From Lutispora sp. (GTDB lineage Bacteria; Bacillota; Clostridia; Lutisporales; Lutisporaceae): a stretch of DNA of 6,721 bases. Shown here in pieces: positions 1 to 5,350 of the stretch. The stretch spans positions 1 to 6,721 of the forward strand of contig JAUQXG010000203.1 in assembly GCA_030834765.1 (NCBI GenBank), written 5' to 3'. The notes beneath the pieces are model-generated. The model saw nothing but the letters and a program-made list of their open reading frames with translations. It was not told the DNA's origin and did no database searches. The position numbers were made by a program, and so were the translations under genes. Position 1 is the stretch's first letter, and every line of letters begins with the position of its first letter.

Positions 1-75
1 TTTTTGTTCATGTAAATTATTTAATTGACCTGTTCCGAATAAAACTCTTGTTGGCACACACATATTGAAACTCAT
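1..75 (-). CDS. Iron-containing alcohol dehydrogenase, N-terminal fragment (cut by window edge)
   Basis: This is the first 25 codons of a gene that runs out of the window on the minus strand. The peptide begins MSFNMCVPTRVLFGTGQLNN. The pattern PTRVLFGxGxLNxL is the usual N-terminus of group III, iron-containing alcohol dehydrogenases: a beta strand followed by the FGxG turn at the start of the nucleotide-binding domain. These cytoplasmic enzymes interconvert alcohols and aldehydes with NAD(P)H, and the bound metal is usually iron. The start at 75 is preferred because AAAGGA lies about 8 bases upstream. An in-frame ATG at 93 would leave no Shine-Dalgarno sequence at the right distance. The promoter just upstream is of MerR-activated type, and the divergent neighbour is an AdhR-like regulator, so induction by aldehydes is likely. 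The metal ligands and substrate specificity lie outside the window. Confidence 0.8.
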   Translation of the reverse strand, partial: MSFNMCVPTRVLFGTGQLNNLHEQK

Positions 76-141
76 AAAAGTCCATCCTTTCATTGACATT
101 ATTTTTAAATTATAGTATAGTAATTCTGCAAGTTTGATTAG

Positions 142-172
142 ATTATACAAGTTAAAGTTAGCTTTAAGTCAA
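142..172 (-). promoter_or_regulatory. MerR-type promoter of the alcohol dehydrogenase gene (19-bp spacer)
   Basis: Read on the minus strand, the -35 box TTGACT (172-167) and a perfect -10 box TATAAT (147-142) are separated by 19 bases. A 19-bp spacer is the hallmark of promoters activated by MerR-family proteins, which bend and untwist the DNA so that the boxes align. Transcription should start near 135, giving a leader of about 60 bases before the dehydrogenase ATG at 75. The boxes and spacing are read directly from the sequence. Activation by the adjacent MerR protein is inferred. Confidence 0.82.
151..168. promoter_or_regulatory. AdhR-like operator in the promoter spacer
   Basis: On the plus strand GTTAAAG-TTAG-CTTTAAG is an inverted repeat with one mismatch in the outer base pair. 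It fills the spacer between the -35 and -10 boxes of the minus-strand promoter. The operator described for Bacillus subtilis AdhR is, from memory, CTTAAAG-N4-CTTTAAG, which this site matches at 13 of 14 specified positions. It is the expected binding site for the MerR protein encoded at 212-673, and because it lies in the shared intergenic region it may also control that gene. Confidence 0.8.
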
Positions 173-211
173 TACTTTTTTTACAATTTTTTTTGAGGGA
201 GAAGAAATCTT

Positions 212-673
212 ATGTTGTATACAGTTGGTGAAATGGCAAAGAAATTGAATGTAGCACCGTCTACCCTTCGCTATTATGATAAGGAAGGACTACTTCCTTT
301 TATAGAGCGTTCTGACGGAGGTATGCGAATGTTCAAGGATGAAGATCTCGAATTGTTGCTCATCATAGATTGTCTGAAAAAAACCGGCATGTCAATCAAA
401 GACATCAAGACTTTTATGGATTGGGCACAGCAGGGAGATGATACCATTAACTTGCGGCTGCAAATGTTTCAGGAGCAACGTAAATTAGTAGAAGCACAAA
501 TTTCCCAGCTTCAAGACACCCTTGATATACTTAAGTATAAATGCTGGTATTACGAGACTGCCAAAGCCGTAGGCACAACATCCATACCAAGAGCAATGAA
601 AACAGAAGACCTACCGGAAGATGTTCGACCTTATAAAGAAAAATATGATAAGATGCGAAAACATGCAAAATAA
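212..673 (+). CDS. adhR: MerR-family transcriptional regulator, AdhR-like (aldehyde/electrophile sensor)
   Basis: This 153-residue regulator has the MerR layout. A winged helix-turn-helix covers about residues 2-70 (YTVGEMAKKLNVAPSTLRYY, then KEGLLPF). A long helix at about 80-112 should form the antiparallel dimer coiled coil, and a short tail follows. Cys54 in IIDCLKKTGMS aligns with the conserved Cys52 of B. subtilis AdhR (IKCMRNAGLS), the residue implicated in sensing formaldehyde and methylglyoxal. A second cysteine, Cys111, lies in YKCWYYETA near the end of the coiled coil. The start at 212 has GAGGGAGA about 9 bases upstream. The gene diverges from an iron alcohol dehydrogenase whose promoter carries an AdhR-type operator, so the likely role is to activate that gene under carbonyl stress. 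Family assignment is firm. The inducer and the orthology to AdhR are inferred, so the symbol is provisional. Confidence 0.87.
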   Translation: MLYTVGEMAKKLNVAPSTLRYYDKEGLLPFIERSDGGMRMFKDEDLELLLIIDCLKKTGMSIKDIKTFMDWAQQGDDTINLRLQMFQEQRKLVEAQISQLQDTLDILKYKCWYYETAKAVGTTSIPRAMKTEDLPEDVRPYKEKYDKMRKHAK

Positions 674-725
674 GAAAATTGAATCTCTTACAAAATCATC
701 CTATGTTATCTATAAAATGTCCTAA

Positions 726-766
726 AAAAACAGGGCTGAAAAATACTTTTTTTCAACCCTGTTTTT
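726..766 (+). terminator. Rho-independent terminator after the MerR gene, possibly bidirectional
   Basis: AAAAACAGGG (726-735) pairs with CCCTGTTTTT (757-766). After a single C/A mismatch, TGAAAAA (737-743) pairs with TTTTTCA (749-755) around a 5-base loop. The T-run 762-766 follows the GC-rich part on the plus strand. The A-run 724-730 would serve as the T-run for minus-strand transcripts, so the hairpin could also stop transcription from the lipoprotein gene that ends at 983. It lies 52 bases after the regulator's stop codon. Confidence 0.8.
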
Positions 767-850
767 GTTCATTTTTTGTTTTAAAACCACAACATATTAT
801 GGTCATGCCTCGTTATTTCTTGCCTCGACCGCAATACGTCATCATTATTA

Positions 851-926
851 TGCACTCGACGTACCTATCCTACTCTCTAGCAATCAATGCTATGGTCTCA
901 CAGTACCTTGAGGATATAAAAAGATG
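851..926 (+). repeat. Degenerate dispersed repeat, copy A
   Basis: Two blocks match the copy at 3375-3409. Block 1 (851-867, TGCACTCGACGTACCTA) matches 3375-3391 at 13 of 17 positions. Block 2 (906-926, CCTTGAGGATATAAAAAGATG) matches 3388-3409 with one substitution and one missing A. In this copy the blocks are about 38 bases apart, whereas in the other they overlap at CCTT, as if the intervening segment had been lost or gained between two short CCT repeats. What the element is I cannot say. Confidence 0.45.
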
Positions 927-936
927 TCGTACCAGC

Positions 937-968
937 CTATATGTAAAGTAAAAATGCTTTGCATATAG
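937..968 (-). other. Imperfect 12-bp hairpin downstream of the lipoprotein gene
   Basis: CTATATGTAAAG (937-948) and CTTTGCATATAG (957-968) are complementary except for one position that can form a G-T wobble on one strand, with an 8-base loop. It begins 15 bases past the minus-strand stop codon at 983-985. No T-run follows on that strand, so it may protect the transcript's 3' end rather than act as a classical terminator. Confidence 0.4.
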
Positions 969-982
969 TAACCCCTTGGCAA

Positions 983-1789
983 TTATTTTTTAATATATTC
1001 AATAGCCAACATATCTGAAATTGATTCAAAGGGTATTTCAAACTTCAGTGGTCCTGCAGCGCCTGCTTCCAATGCATATTTCGGATAAAAAACCACCAGA
1101 GAATTTTCTGTAATATAGAAATTATTCGGGTCAAAGTCTCGGATACTTTCATAACCCAAATCAGAATAAGCATCATCAAAGAAGAAAGCGCTGCCGTGAC
1201 CGGCTTGCAAATTGTCATTCATTATTTTCATAATTTCTTCAGAGACAAAATCATATATGAAATTCATATACTCATCTTTATTGGCTTTAAATAGATCTGA
1301 AAGATTCAATTTCTTTCCTGTATTTAAATTGAATGTATCTCCTTCTATTCCCTCCCAGCCTACGCCTCCGGCACCGCCATTGAGATCCGCCGACACTGAA
1401 ATGATATCTCCTAACACAGCCTCAAGCTTATAGTCCGCGCTTCTATACCAATTATCCTTTTCACCTTCTACTTTTACATTCGCTTCTTTTAAACTATCAA
1501 GTGGCAGCTCATCATAGAAAAACTTTTCTTTGCCTGCAAAATATTCATTTATCTCAGGTATTCCGTCATAATTCCCATCAAGTCGAGGTAAACTTAACTT
1601 CAATTCTGCAAAACCGTTTACATCATTAAAATATTTTTTATGAATGTAAAATGTTGAAAAACGAAATGTTTTATTTGGTATTGCAGTCTCGTCGGTGGGC
1701 TTAACTGTATTGCCGCCAGCGGAGCAGCCTGTTACTAAAAATAAAATGCAAACAAGCACCAATGCATTTATCAAGTATATTTTTTTCAT
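983..1789 (-). CDS. DUF3298/PdaC-like domain lipoprotein
   Basis: The 268-residue product begins with a lipoprotein signal: positive MKK, a hydrophobic stretch to about residue 19, then the lipobox LVTGC with Cys22 as the predicted lipidation site. It should therefore be anchored on the outer face of the membrane. After a short linker, residues about 40-145 resemble the N-terminal domain found before DUF3298 in RsiV- and PdaC-type proteins. Residues about 151-262 look like DUF3298: DTFNLNTGKKLNLSDLF near the start, then NNFYITENSLVVFYP and the AAGPLKFEIPF strand near the end. In relatives such domains occur on deacetylase or anti-sigma proteins and can bind lysozyme, but no catalytic or sigma-binding part is present here, so function is unknown. 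The ATG at 1789 has AAAGGAGAG about 4 bases upstream. The gene lies 61 bases after a DUF4256 gene in the same direction and may share its transcript. Confidence 0.78.
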   Translation of the reverse strand: MKKIYLINALVLVCILFLVTGCSAGGNTVKPTDETAIPNKTFRFSTFYIHKKYFNDVNGFAELKLSLPRLDGNYDGIPEINEYFAGKEKFFYDELPLDSLKEANVKVEGEKDNWYRSADYKLEAVLGDIISVSADLNGGAGGVGWEGIEGDTFNLNTGKKLNLSDLFKANKDEYMNFIYDFVSEEIMKIMNDNLQAGHGSAFFFDDAYSDLGYESIRDFDPNNFYITENSLVVFYPKYALEAGAAGPLKFEIPFESISDMLAIEYIKK

Positions 1790-1850
1790 TTTCTCTCCTT
1801 TGTTAGTATCTGCCTTACTACCGTCTAAACGTTGTACCTTGCACCATTGC

Positions 1851-2417
1851 TTACACCCTTAGCAAACCACGGAACCCCCTGGCACCATAATAGGATTCCG
1901 CACCGTTATGATACACGAAGACATTTCCATAGCGAAAATCAGCAAAGATGGCACCTCCGAGTTTCCTAATCTCAGAAGGTGTTTTCAACCAACTCGACGT
2001 CTTCATATCAAAATTCCCAAGCTTCTGCAGCTTGCGATATTGTTCTTCTGTTAGAAGTTCGATGCCCATGGCAGCTGCCATGTCAATTGCGCTATTTTCT
2101 GGTTTGTGTTCTTTCCTTGACTCCAGCGCTTCCCGGTCGTAGCAAACACTTCTGCGGCCTTTCGGACTTTCAGCTGAACAGTCATAAAAAATGTGTTCAC
2201 CTGTGGTTTCATCATAACCAACAACATCTGGCTCACCTCCAGTTATCTCCATTTCACTGAGTGACCACAGTTTTTCAGCATTAGCTTCCAGTTTTGCTTG
2301 TATTTTAGCCCATTCAATACCGTTGTGGCGGTCCATATTTTTCTCGAAACGTTTTTTCAAAACAATGAGCAGTTCTTCACATTGTTCTTCTAATAATTCC
2401 ATTTTTTCATTCTTCAT
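1851..2417 (-). CDS. DUF4256 family protein
   Basis: This is an intact 188-residue cytoplasmic protein that I recognise as DUF4256, a family of about this length common in Firmicutes and without a known function. It starts with a helical segment (about 5-55) containing RFEKNMDRHNGIEWAKIQAK. The family's central run follows: TGGEPDVVGYDE (59-70), then FYDCSAESPKGRRSVCYD (77-94). Further on come DMAAAMGIELLTEEQY (112-127) and the C-terminal VFVYHNGAESYYGARGFRG (167-185). Two cysteines (80 and 92) sit in the most conserved stretch, but I cannot say whether they are catalytic. There is no signal peptide or membrane segment. The start at 2417 is well supported by AAGGAGG 7 bases upstream. It precedes the lipoprotein gene by 61 bases and follows a dihydrofolate-reductase-like gene after a 175-base gap, so it probably has its own promoter. 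Confidence 0.85.
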   Translation of the reverse strand: MKNEKMELLEEQCEELLIVLKKRFEKNMDRHNGIEWAKIQAKLEANAEKLWSLSEMEITGGEPDVVGYDETTGEHIFYDCSAESPKGRRSVCYDREALESRKEHKPENSAIDMAAAMGIELLTEEQYRKLQKLGNFDMKTSSWLKTPSEIRKLGGAIFADFRYGNVFVYHNGAESYYGARGFRGLLRV

Positions 2418-2498
2418 AATAAAACCTCCTTATAGAGTTTTCGAATCTACTCCCAAACCATCAAAGCAACGACCTCACAATGCGGTATCACATGACTC

Positions 2499-2566
2499 TG
2501 ATACAATTTAACAAAACTCATCCCCTTAGGGTGTAATAATATAATTCTAGGAGTTTTGATACAATT
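2499..2566. repeat. Intergenic direct and inverted repeats between the DUF4256 and RibD-C-like genes
   Basis: The 10-mer TGATACAATT occurs twice, at 2499-2508 and 2557-2566. Between the two, CAAAACTC (2512-2519) and GAGTTTTG (2551-2558) form a perfect 8-bp inverted repeat with a 31-base interior that contains the 9-base palindrome CCCTTAGGG (2523-2531). This could be a paired regulatory site or a long-loop hairpin ending the upstream gene. No T-run of terminator type follows on the minus strand. Confidence 0.5.
2536..2564 (-). promoter_or_regulatory. Possible promoter of the DUF4256 gene
   Basis: On the minus strand TTGTAT (2564-2559) and TATTAT (2541-2536) are separated by 17 bases. The -10 box matches the consensus at five of six positions and the -35 box only at three, so this is weak. 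The start would be near 2529, giving a leader of about 110 bases that includes part of the repeat structure. Confidence 0.3.
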
Positions 2567-2592
2567 CTTTTTATTACGTATGCAATCATGCT

Positions 2593-3156
2593 CTATTTCT
2601 TACTAGGATGATAGCAAAGCTGAACCACTCCTGAAGAGAAGCTCCTAGTATCAACTAGTTTGAGCGCTTGTCTTTGCTTTATGTCAACAAACAAAGGTTT
2701 GCCTGCACCTAAAATGACAGGATGAACTGAAAGTCTATATTCATCAACAAGTCCTAAGTTCATAAATGTTGTTATAAGACTGGCTCCTCCATACAACCAA
2801 ATGTCCTTCCCCGGTTCTTTCTTTAATTTATTTACTTCTTCCACTATATTGTCACTTACTATCACGTTATTATCAATCTTGGTGAGCGTTTTTGAAAACA
2901 CATATTTATTCTTACTATGAACCAATTTCCAAATTTCTCTTTCCATATTGGAAGCTTCAGGCCCCGGGATATATTTTCCCCATAAGTCATAGGATTTTCT
3001 ACCATATAGAATTGTATCAACACTGCTTAAGAATTTGATGAAATTCATATCCTCATCCATTATACACCAGTCAGTTTCTCCATTTATACCCTCGATAAAT
3101 CCATCTAAAGAAACCGCCAAATCTAAAATTATTCTTCTTGATTTATTATTAAGCAT
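2593..3156 (-). CDS. Dihydrofolate reductase / RibD C-terminal domain family protein (YyaP/YwjB-like)
   Basis: This is an intact 187-residue single-domain protein of the RibD-C/dihydrofolate-reductase-like fold. Visible family marks are the N-terminal strand and loop LAVSLDGFIEG (13-23), LYGRKSYDLWG (50-60), the nucleotide-binding segment DIWLYGGASLITTFMNLGLVDE split as DIWLYGGASL (118-127) and GLVDEYRL (135-142), and HPVILGAGKPLF (145-156). Relatives are NADPH-dependent reductases, but most members of the YyaP branch have no proven substrate, and this should not be read as the housekeeping folA enzyme. The protein lacks a signal peptide and should be cytoplasmic. The ATG at 3156 has GAGGAGG 9 bases upstream. 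It stands alone on the minus strand with gaps on both sides, so it is probably monocistronic. Confidence 0.87.
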   Translation of the reverse strand: MLNNKSRRIILDLAVSLDGFIEGINGETDWCIMDEDMNFIKFLSSVDTILYGRKSYDLWGKYIPGPEASNMEREIWKLVHSKNKYVFSKTLTKIDNNVIVSDNIVEEVNKLKKEPGKDIWLYGGASLITTFMNLGLVDEYRLSVHPVILGAGKPLFVDIKQRQALKLVDTRSFSSGVVQLCYHPSKK

Positions 3157-3197
3157 AATGATTTACCTCCTCAAAAAAGTGCTCAGTAGGGGTGGTG

Positions 3198-3245
3198 TCA
3201 TAGCTTCACGTGAAAAACTTTTACTTCAGAAAATGAATTGTTCAT
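3198..3245 (-). CDS. Doubtful 15-residue ORF upstream of the RibD-C-like gene
   Basis: ATG at 3245 has AGAAGGA 5 bases upstream and encodes MNNSFSEVKVFHVKL before a TGA. It precedes the reductase-like gene on the same strand by about 40 bases, so it could be a leader peptide or the start of a lost gene. Nothing in the peptide is recognisable, and an ORF this short can arise by chance. Confidence 0.15.
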   Translation of the reverse strand: MNNSFSEVKVFHVKL

Positions 3246-3374
3246 TTTTATCCTTCTATCACTAATCACTGTTTTAATTAAAACTCCGATTTAATGCTTG
3301 ATAAAGTGTCGTTTTATACCTCTGCATCCGACCTGTTCCCGCAGTCTTGCCAAAATCCAAAAACATCTAAACCG

Positions 3375-3409
3375 TGCACTCAACATGCCTTGAGGAGATA
3401 AAAAAGATG
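3375..3409 (+). repeat. Degenerate dispersed repeat, copy B
   Basis: TGCACTCAACATGCCTT (3375-3391) runs directly into CCTTGAGGAGATAAAAAAGATG (3388-3409). Both blocks recur, separated by about 38 bases, in the copy at 851-926. Both copies lie 65-80 bases beyond the 3' end of a minus-strand gene. No terminal inverted repeats or target duplications are visible. Confidence 0.45.
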
Positions 3410-3453
3410 CTATTTGAAGCTGGTGGGGCCTTGGCGGAAGAGTTAAATGCAAT

Positions 3454-4146
3454 TCATTCATTAAATCTTATTCTATCCTTATCTGACGGTATTTCTTTAT
3501 ATACGGTTTTCCATTCATCATCTTGAAATAAATCATACCGTTCAAAAGCACATGGAATACCCTTTGCTGACAGTATATCGCTGCTGTCCATGAGCTGAAA
3601 GTGTAAATGTGGTGCAGTTGAATTGCCTGAATGACCTACTTTCCCTAAAGCATCACCTTTTTTCACGCTCTGACCAACTGATACTGTAATTGAACCCATT
3701 TGCAAATGGGCAAATACAGCATAAACATAGTCAGAGCATTTCATAATAATATAGTTACCGGCTACAGACTGAGGTTCATCTTTTTCAGGATTAAACGTAT
3801 AAGCATTACTTAGCGCGACAAACAGATCAGAAGCCAAATGAACTCTTGACCTTTCCTTATAACCGTCTTCGGCTTTGATTATTTCCCCGTCACAAGGTGC
3901 ATATATTTCCTGACCCCAGCAATAACACTTATTTAACGGAACACCAAAGAAAAGATACTCTAATAAAGATGTATGATAAAAAGGCCTCCCTGTTCTTGCC
4001 CAATCAACCTGTAAAAAATCAAAAGCATAACGCTCTCCTAATTGGTCAGTTCCGTGGCTTGGGATCTTTTTTCCCGGAGTATTGGGTGCCATCCACTCTC
4101 CTCTTAAGGGAAATCCAATGATTACAGGATCTTCAAATCCTTTCAT
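3454..4146 (-). CDS. M23-family zinc metallopeptidase
   Basis: This is a 230-residue protein from the chosen start MKGFEDPVIIGFPL. It has the LytM/lysostaphin-like M23 signature. His31 and Asp43 in SHGTDQLGERYAFD give the first zinc-ligand pair. His147 (VFAHLQMGS) is a catalytic histidine, and His180/His182 in HSGNSTAPHLHFQL form the HxH motif. The segment IYAPCDGEIIKAEDG (81-95) and VGQSVKKGDALGKVGHSG (157-174) are typical of the fold. Family members cut peptide cross-links, usually in peptidoglycan, but this protein has no signal peptide, so an intracellular or non-classical role is possible. The longest frame starts 36 codons earlier at 4254. The ATG at 4146 is preferred because GAGGAGT lies 6 bases upstream and because, as I recall, relatives begin near the FEDP segment. 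It follows a broken flavodoxin gene and has no obvious promoter of its own. Confidence 0.85.
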   Translation of the reverse strand: MKGFEDPVIIGFPLRGEWMAPNTPGKKIPSHGTDQLGERYAFDFLQVDWARTGRPFYHTSLLEYLFFGVPLNKCYCWGQEIYAPCDGEIIKAEDGYKERSRVHLASDLFVALSNAYTFNPEKDEPQSVAGNYIIMKCSDYVYAVFAHLQMGSITVSVGQSVKKGDALGKVGHSGNSTAPHLHFQLMDSSDILSAKGIPCAFERYDLFQDDEWKTVYKEIPSDKDRIRFNE

Positions 4147-4267
4147 TTCATCACTCCTCGTTTTGGAATACAAACAGATATTTCCGTCGAATGCGGGTAG
4201 ACTCATGGTTGCAAGGGTAATGGGAGTCAGTCCTGCTGTTAAATATTTTCGCATTTTAATCCTCTAA

Positions 4268-4632
4268 TCATGTCCTCAACCTTAACATTTGGATTGCAAT
4301 ATCTTCTGTGCCTAGACCCACAATATAATTTCTCGGCATCTTGGCCTCATCTGCATATGATAAACGAATACCTTTTTCAGCGAGAATATCCTCTAGCATA
4401 CCTAACGGGTTCGCTCTGGTCCCTTCGGAATTAATGATTGCAAAGCGATAGGTTTCTGGTAATATAACAAGTTTTTCAACAAATCGTTTAATTAATCTAG
4501 CCCGCCGACAGGCTCATCCGGCGGCGCTGCAGTCATGGATTGAGTTGTACACTTTCCAATTTCTTTTGCAATCTGTAGGGCTATTGACAACGAATTACCC
4601 GTAGCGGAAAAATAATAAATTGTCGAACCCAT
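4268..4632 (-). pseudogene. EFR1-type flavodoxin, broken by frameshift and internal loss
   Basis: The minus-strand ATG at 4632 has AAAGGAGG 7 bases upstream and opens MGSTIYYFSATGNSLSIALQ. Here FSATGNS is the FMN phosphate-binding loop of flavodoxins, and the wording is typical of EFR1-family flavodoxin/ferredoxin proteins. After 46 codons, at PPDEPVGGLD, a TAA stops translation (4494-4492). The protein resumes in a different frame from about 4495 as LIKRFVEKLVILPETYRFAI, continues through NPLGMLEDILAEKGIRLSYA and MPRNYIV, and ends at TGA 4270-4268. The stretch that normally carries the GFVFPxYxxGLP segment between these parts is absent, so a deletion of roughly 15-25 codons plus a frame change is inferred. 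No CxxCxxC ferredoxin half is found in any frame, so the 3' end is lost too. It lies 20 bases after the TetR gene and was probably its co-transcribed target. Confidence 0.8.
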
Positions 4633-4652
4633 AGATACGCCTCCTTTATAGT

Positions 4653-5279
4653 TTATTTATAAAAGCTCTTCCTGAGCTCATTAAGGTAGCCGTCCAGCTC
4701 CTCGATAATTCTTTCATAATCCAATTCACTGATTTCTGAATTTCTAATATCCTTCAATATTTGGTTCGTAAATCCGACATTCGCCCAAAAAATAAGCCGT
4801 TTGCACCGTTCAATATCCATCCCTTCTCTGAATCTGGACACATCAATCATATCGAACATTGTTTCATAGCATATTGGTTGTGTTCCTTGCAATATTTCAT
4901 CCAGTTCCTTCCTGACCTCATCAGATTTTTCATCGGCAGTAATCCTGGTGAATTCGAGAATCCATGGATATCTATGTAACAATTCGAGTTGGAGAATATA
5001 GGATTGCCGCAGTCTTTCAAGGAGATCTTTTTCATTGAAGTTTATTAGATCAAAATACTCTCTTCTTACGATATTGCTGCAATAGTCACAGAGGAACAGA
5101 AAAAAGTCCTTCTTGCTGTTTACATAATGGAACATCAATCCCTTGGATATTCCGGCGTTCCTGGCAATAACAATGGTCGAAGCTCCATCATAACCTTTGG
5201 TCGCAAACTCCATAAGTGCCGCATTGATGATTGCATCTTTTCTATTTTTATCTAAGTTCTCAAGCTTTTCTAAAGCCAA
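4653..5279 (-). CDS. TetR/AcrR-family transcriptional repressor (TTG start)
   Basis: The 208-residue regulator has an N-terminal TetR helix-turn-helix at about residues 12-58: KDAIINAALMEFATKGYDGA, then TIVIARNAGISKGLMFHYV and NSKKDFFLFL. The remainder is the all-helical ligand and dimer domain. The longest frame begins with an ATG at 5333, but that codon lies inside the spacer of the promoter and upstream of the expected transcript start near 5315. The TTG at 5279 has the strong AAGGGGGAGG 9 bases upstream and gives MALEKLENLDKNRKD, the kind of start I expect in this subfamily. Two matching palindromes overlap the promoter, so it very likely represses itself and the flavodoxin gene that follows 20 bases downstream, which is now broken. 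The inducer is unknown. Family assignment is firm and the start is well argued but unproven. Confidence 0.88.
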   Translation of the reverse strand: MALEKLENLDKNRKDAIINAALMEFATKGYDGASTIVIARNAGISKGLMFHYVNSKKDFFLFLCDYCSNIVRREYFDLINFNEKDLLERLRQSYILQLELLHRYPWILEFTRITADEKSDEVRKELDEILQGTQPICYETMFDMIDVSRFREGMDIERCKRLIFWANVGFTNQILKDIRNSEISELDYERIIEELDGYLNELRKSFYK

Positions 5280-5288
5280 TTCAATCAG

Positions 5289-5298
5289 CCTCCCCCTT
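5289..5298 (-). promoter_or_regulatory. Ribosome binding site deciding the TTG start of the TetR gene
   Basis: AAGGGGGAGG on the minus strand lies 9 bases before TTG 5279-5277. It comes after the predicted transcription start, whereas the alternative ATG at 5333 has no Shine-Dalgarno sequence and would not be in the transcript. Confidence 0.75.
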
Positions 5299-5326
5299 GT
5301 TTTACCAATATGGTCAATAATATAAT
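5297..5326 (+). promoter_or_regulatory. Possible divergent promoter on the plus strand
   Basis: TTGTTT (5297-5302) and a perfect TATAAT (5321-5326) are separated by 18 bases, with operator O1 in the spacer. It would fire towards 5335 and beyond, where no intact gene is found before 5725. The TATAAT may be a chance by-product of the AT-rich overlap with the minus-strand -10 box. Confidence 0.35.
5301..5317. promoter_or_regulatory. TetR operator O1 (around the transcription start)
   Basis: TTTACCAATATGGTCAA is a 17-bp palindrome, ACCA-ATA-TGGT with flanks that pair except at one position. It covers about +1 of the TetR promoter. A near-identical copy lies 33 bp away, which is about three helical turns. 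Confidence 0.78.
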
Positions 5327-5350
5327 ACTTCAATTTACCATATTGGTCAA
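5322..5350 (-). promoter_or_regulatory. Promoter of the TetR-flavodoxin unit
   Basis: On the minus strand TTGACC (5350-5345) and TATTAT (5327-5322) are separated by 17 bases, and each matches the consensus at five of six positions. The start should be near 5315. The -35 box is the right half of operator O2, and the start lies in O1, so a bound repressor would block polymerase at both places. Confidence 0.8.
5334..5350. promoter_or_regulatory. TetR operator O2 (over the -35 box)
   Basis: TTTACCATATTGGTCAA matches O1 at 15 of 17 positions, the two differences being at the centre (CCATATTGG against CCAATATGG). The identity also extends into the flanking AATAAT-like bases on the right. The arms are conserved while the centre varies, as expected of protein-binding sites. 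Confidence 0.78.

Larger units (their letters stand above)
767..982. other. Intergenic stretch without an intact gene; holds a degenerate repeat copy and a hairpin
   Basis: No reading frame here has a plausible RBS or a recognisable product. The open frame that covers 679-951 on the plus strand runs straight through the terminator and looks non-coding. Two blocks at 851-867 and 905-926 resemble the sequence at 3375-3409 and may be debris of a repeated element. An imperfect 12-bp hairpin (937-968) lies just beyond the end of the lipoprotein gene. Confidence 0.5.
3157..3453. other. Intergenic stretch without an intact gene; palindromes and a repeat copy
   Basis: No convincing full-length gene is present. 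The stretch holds the perfect 10-bp palindrome TTCACGTGAA (3205-3214), the inverted repeat AAAATGAA-TTG-TTCATTTT (3230-3248), a doubtful 15-codon minus-strand ORF (3198-3245) and the second copy of the degenerate repeat (3375-3409). After that repeat, 3407-3453 reads on the plus strand as MLFEAGGALAEELNAI, which looks coding-like and has GAGGAG 9 bases before its ATG. It then runs into the antisense of the peptidase gene, so it is at most a gene remnant. I do not recognise it. Confidence 0.5.

Noticed and set aside
182..187. TACAAT as the -10 box of the MerR gene's own promoter
   Set aside because: No acceptable -35 box lies 16-19 bases upstream, so I left the plus-strand promoter unassigned.
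679..951. 90-codon plus-strand open frame after the MerR gene
   Set aside because: It reads straight through the strong terminator hairpin at 726-766, has no RBS, and has a composition unlike the neighbouring proteins.
4147..4254. 36-codon N-terminal extension of the M23 peptidase frame
   Set aside because: A better RBS (GAGGAGT, 6 bases) serves the internal ATG at 4146, and the extension shows no family motif. It could be leftover sequence from the broken flavodoxin locus.
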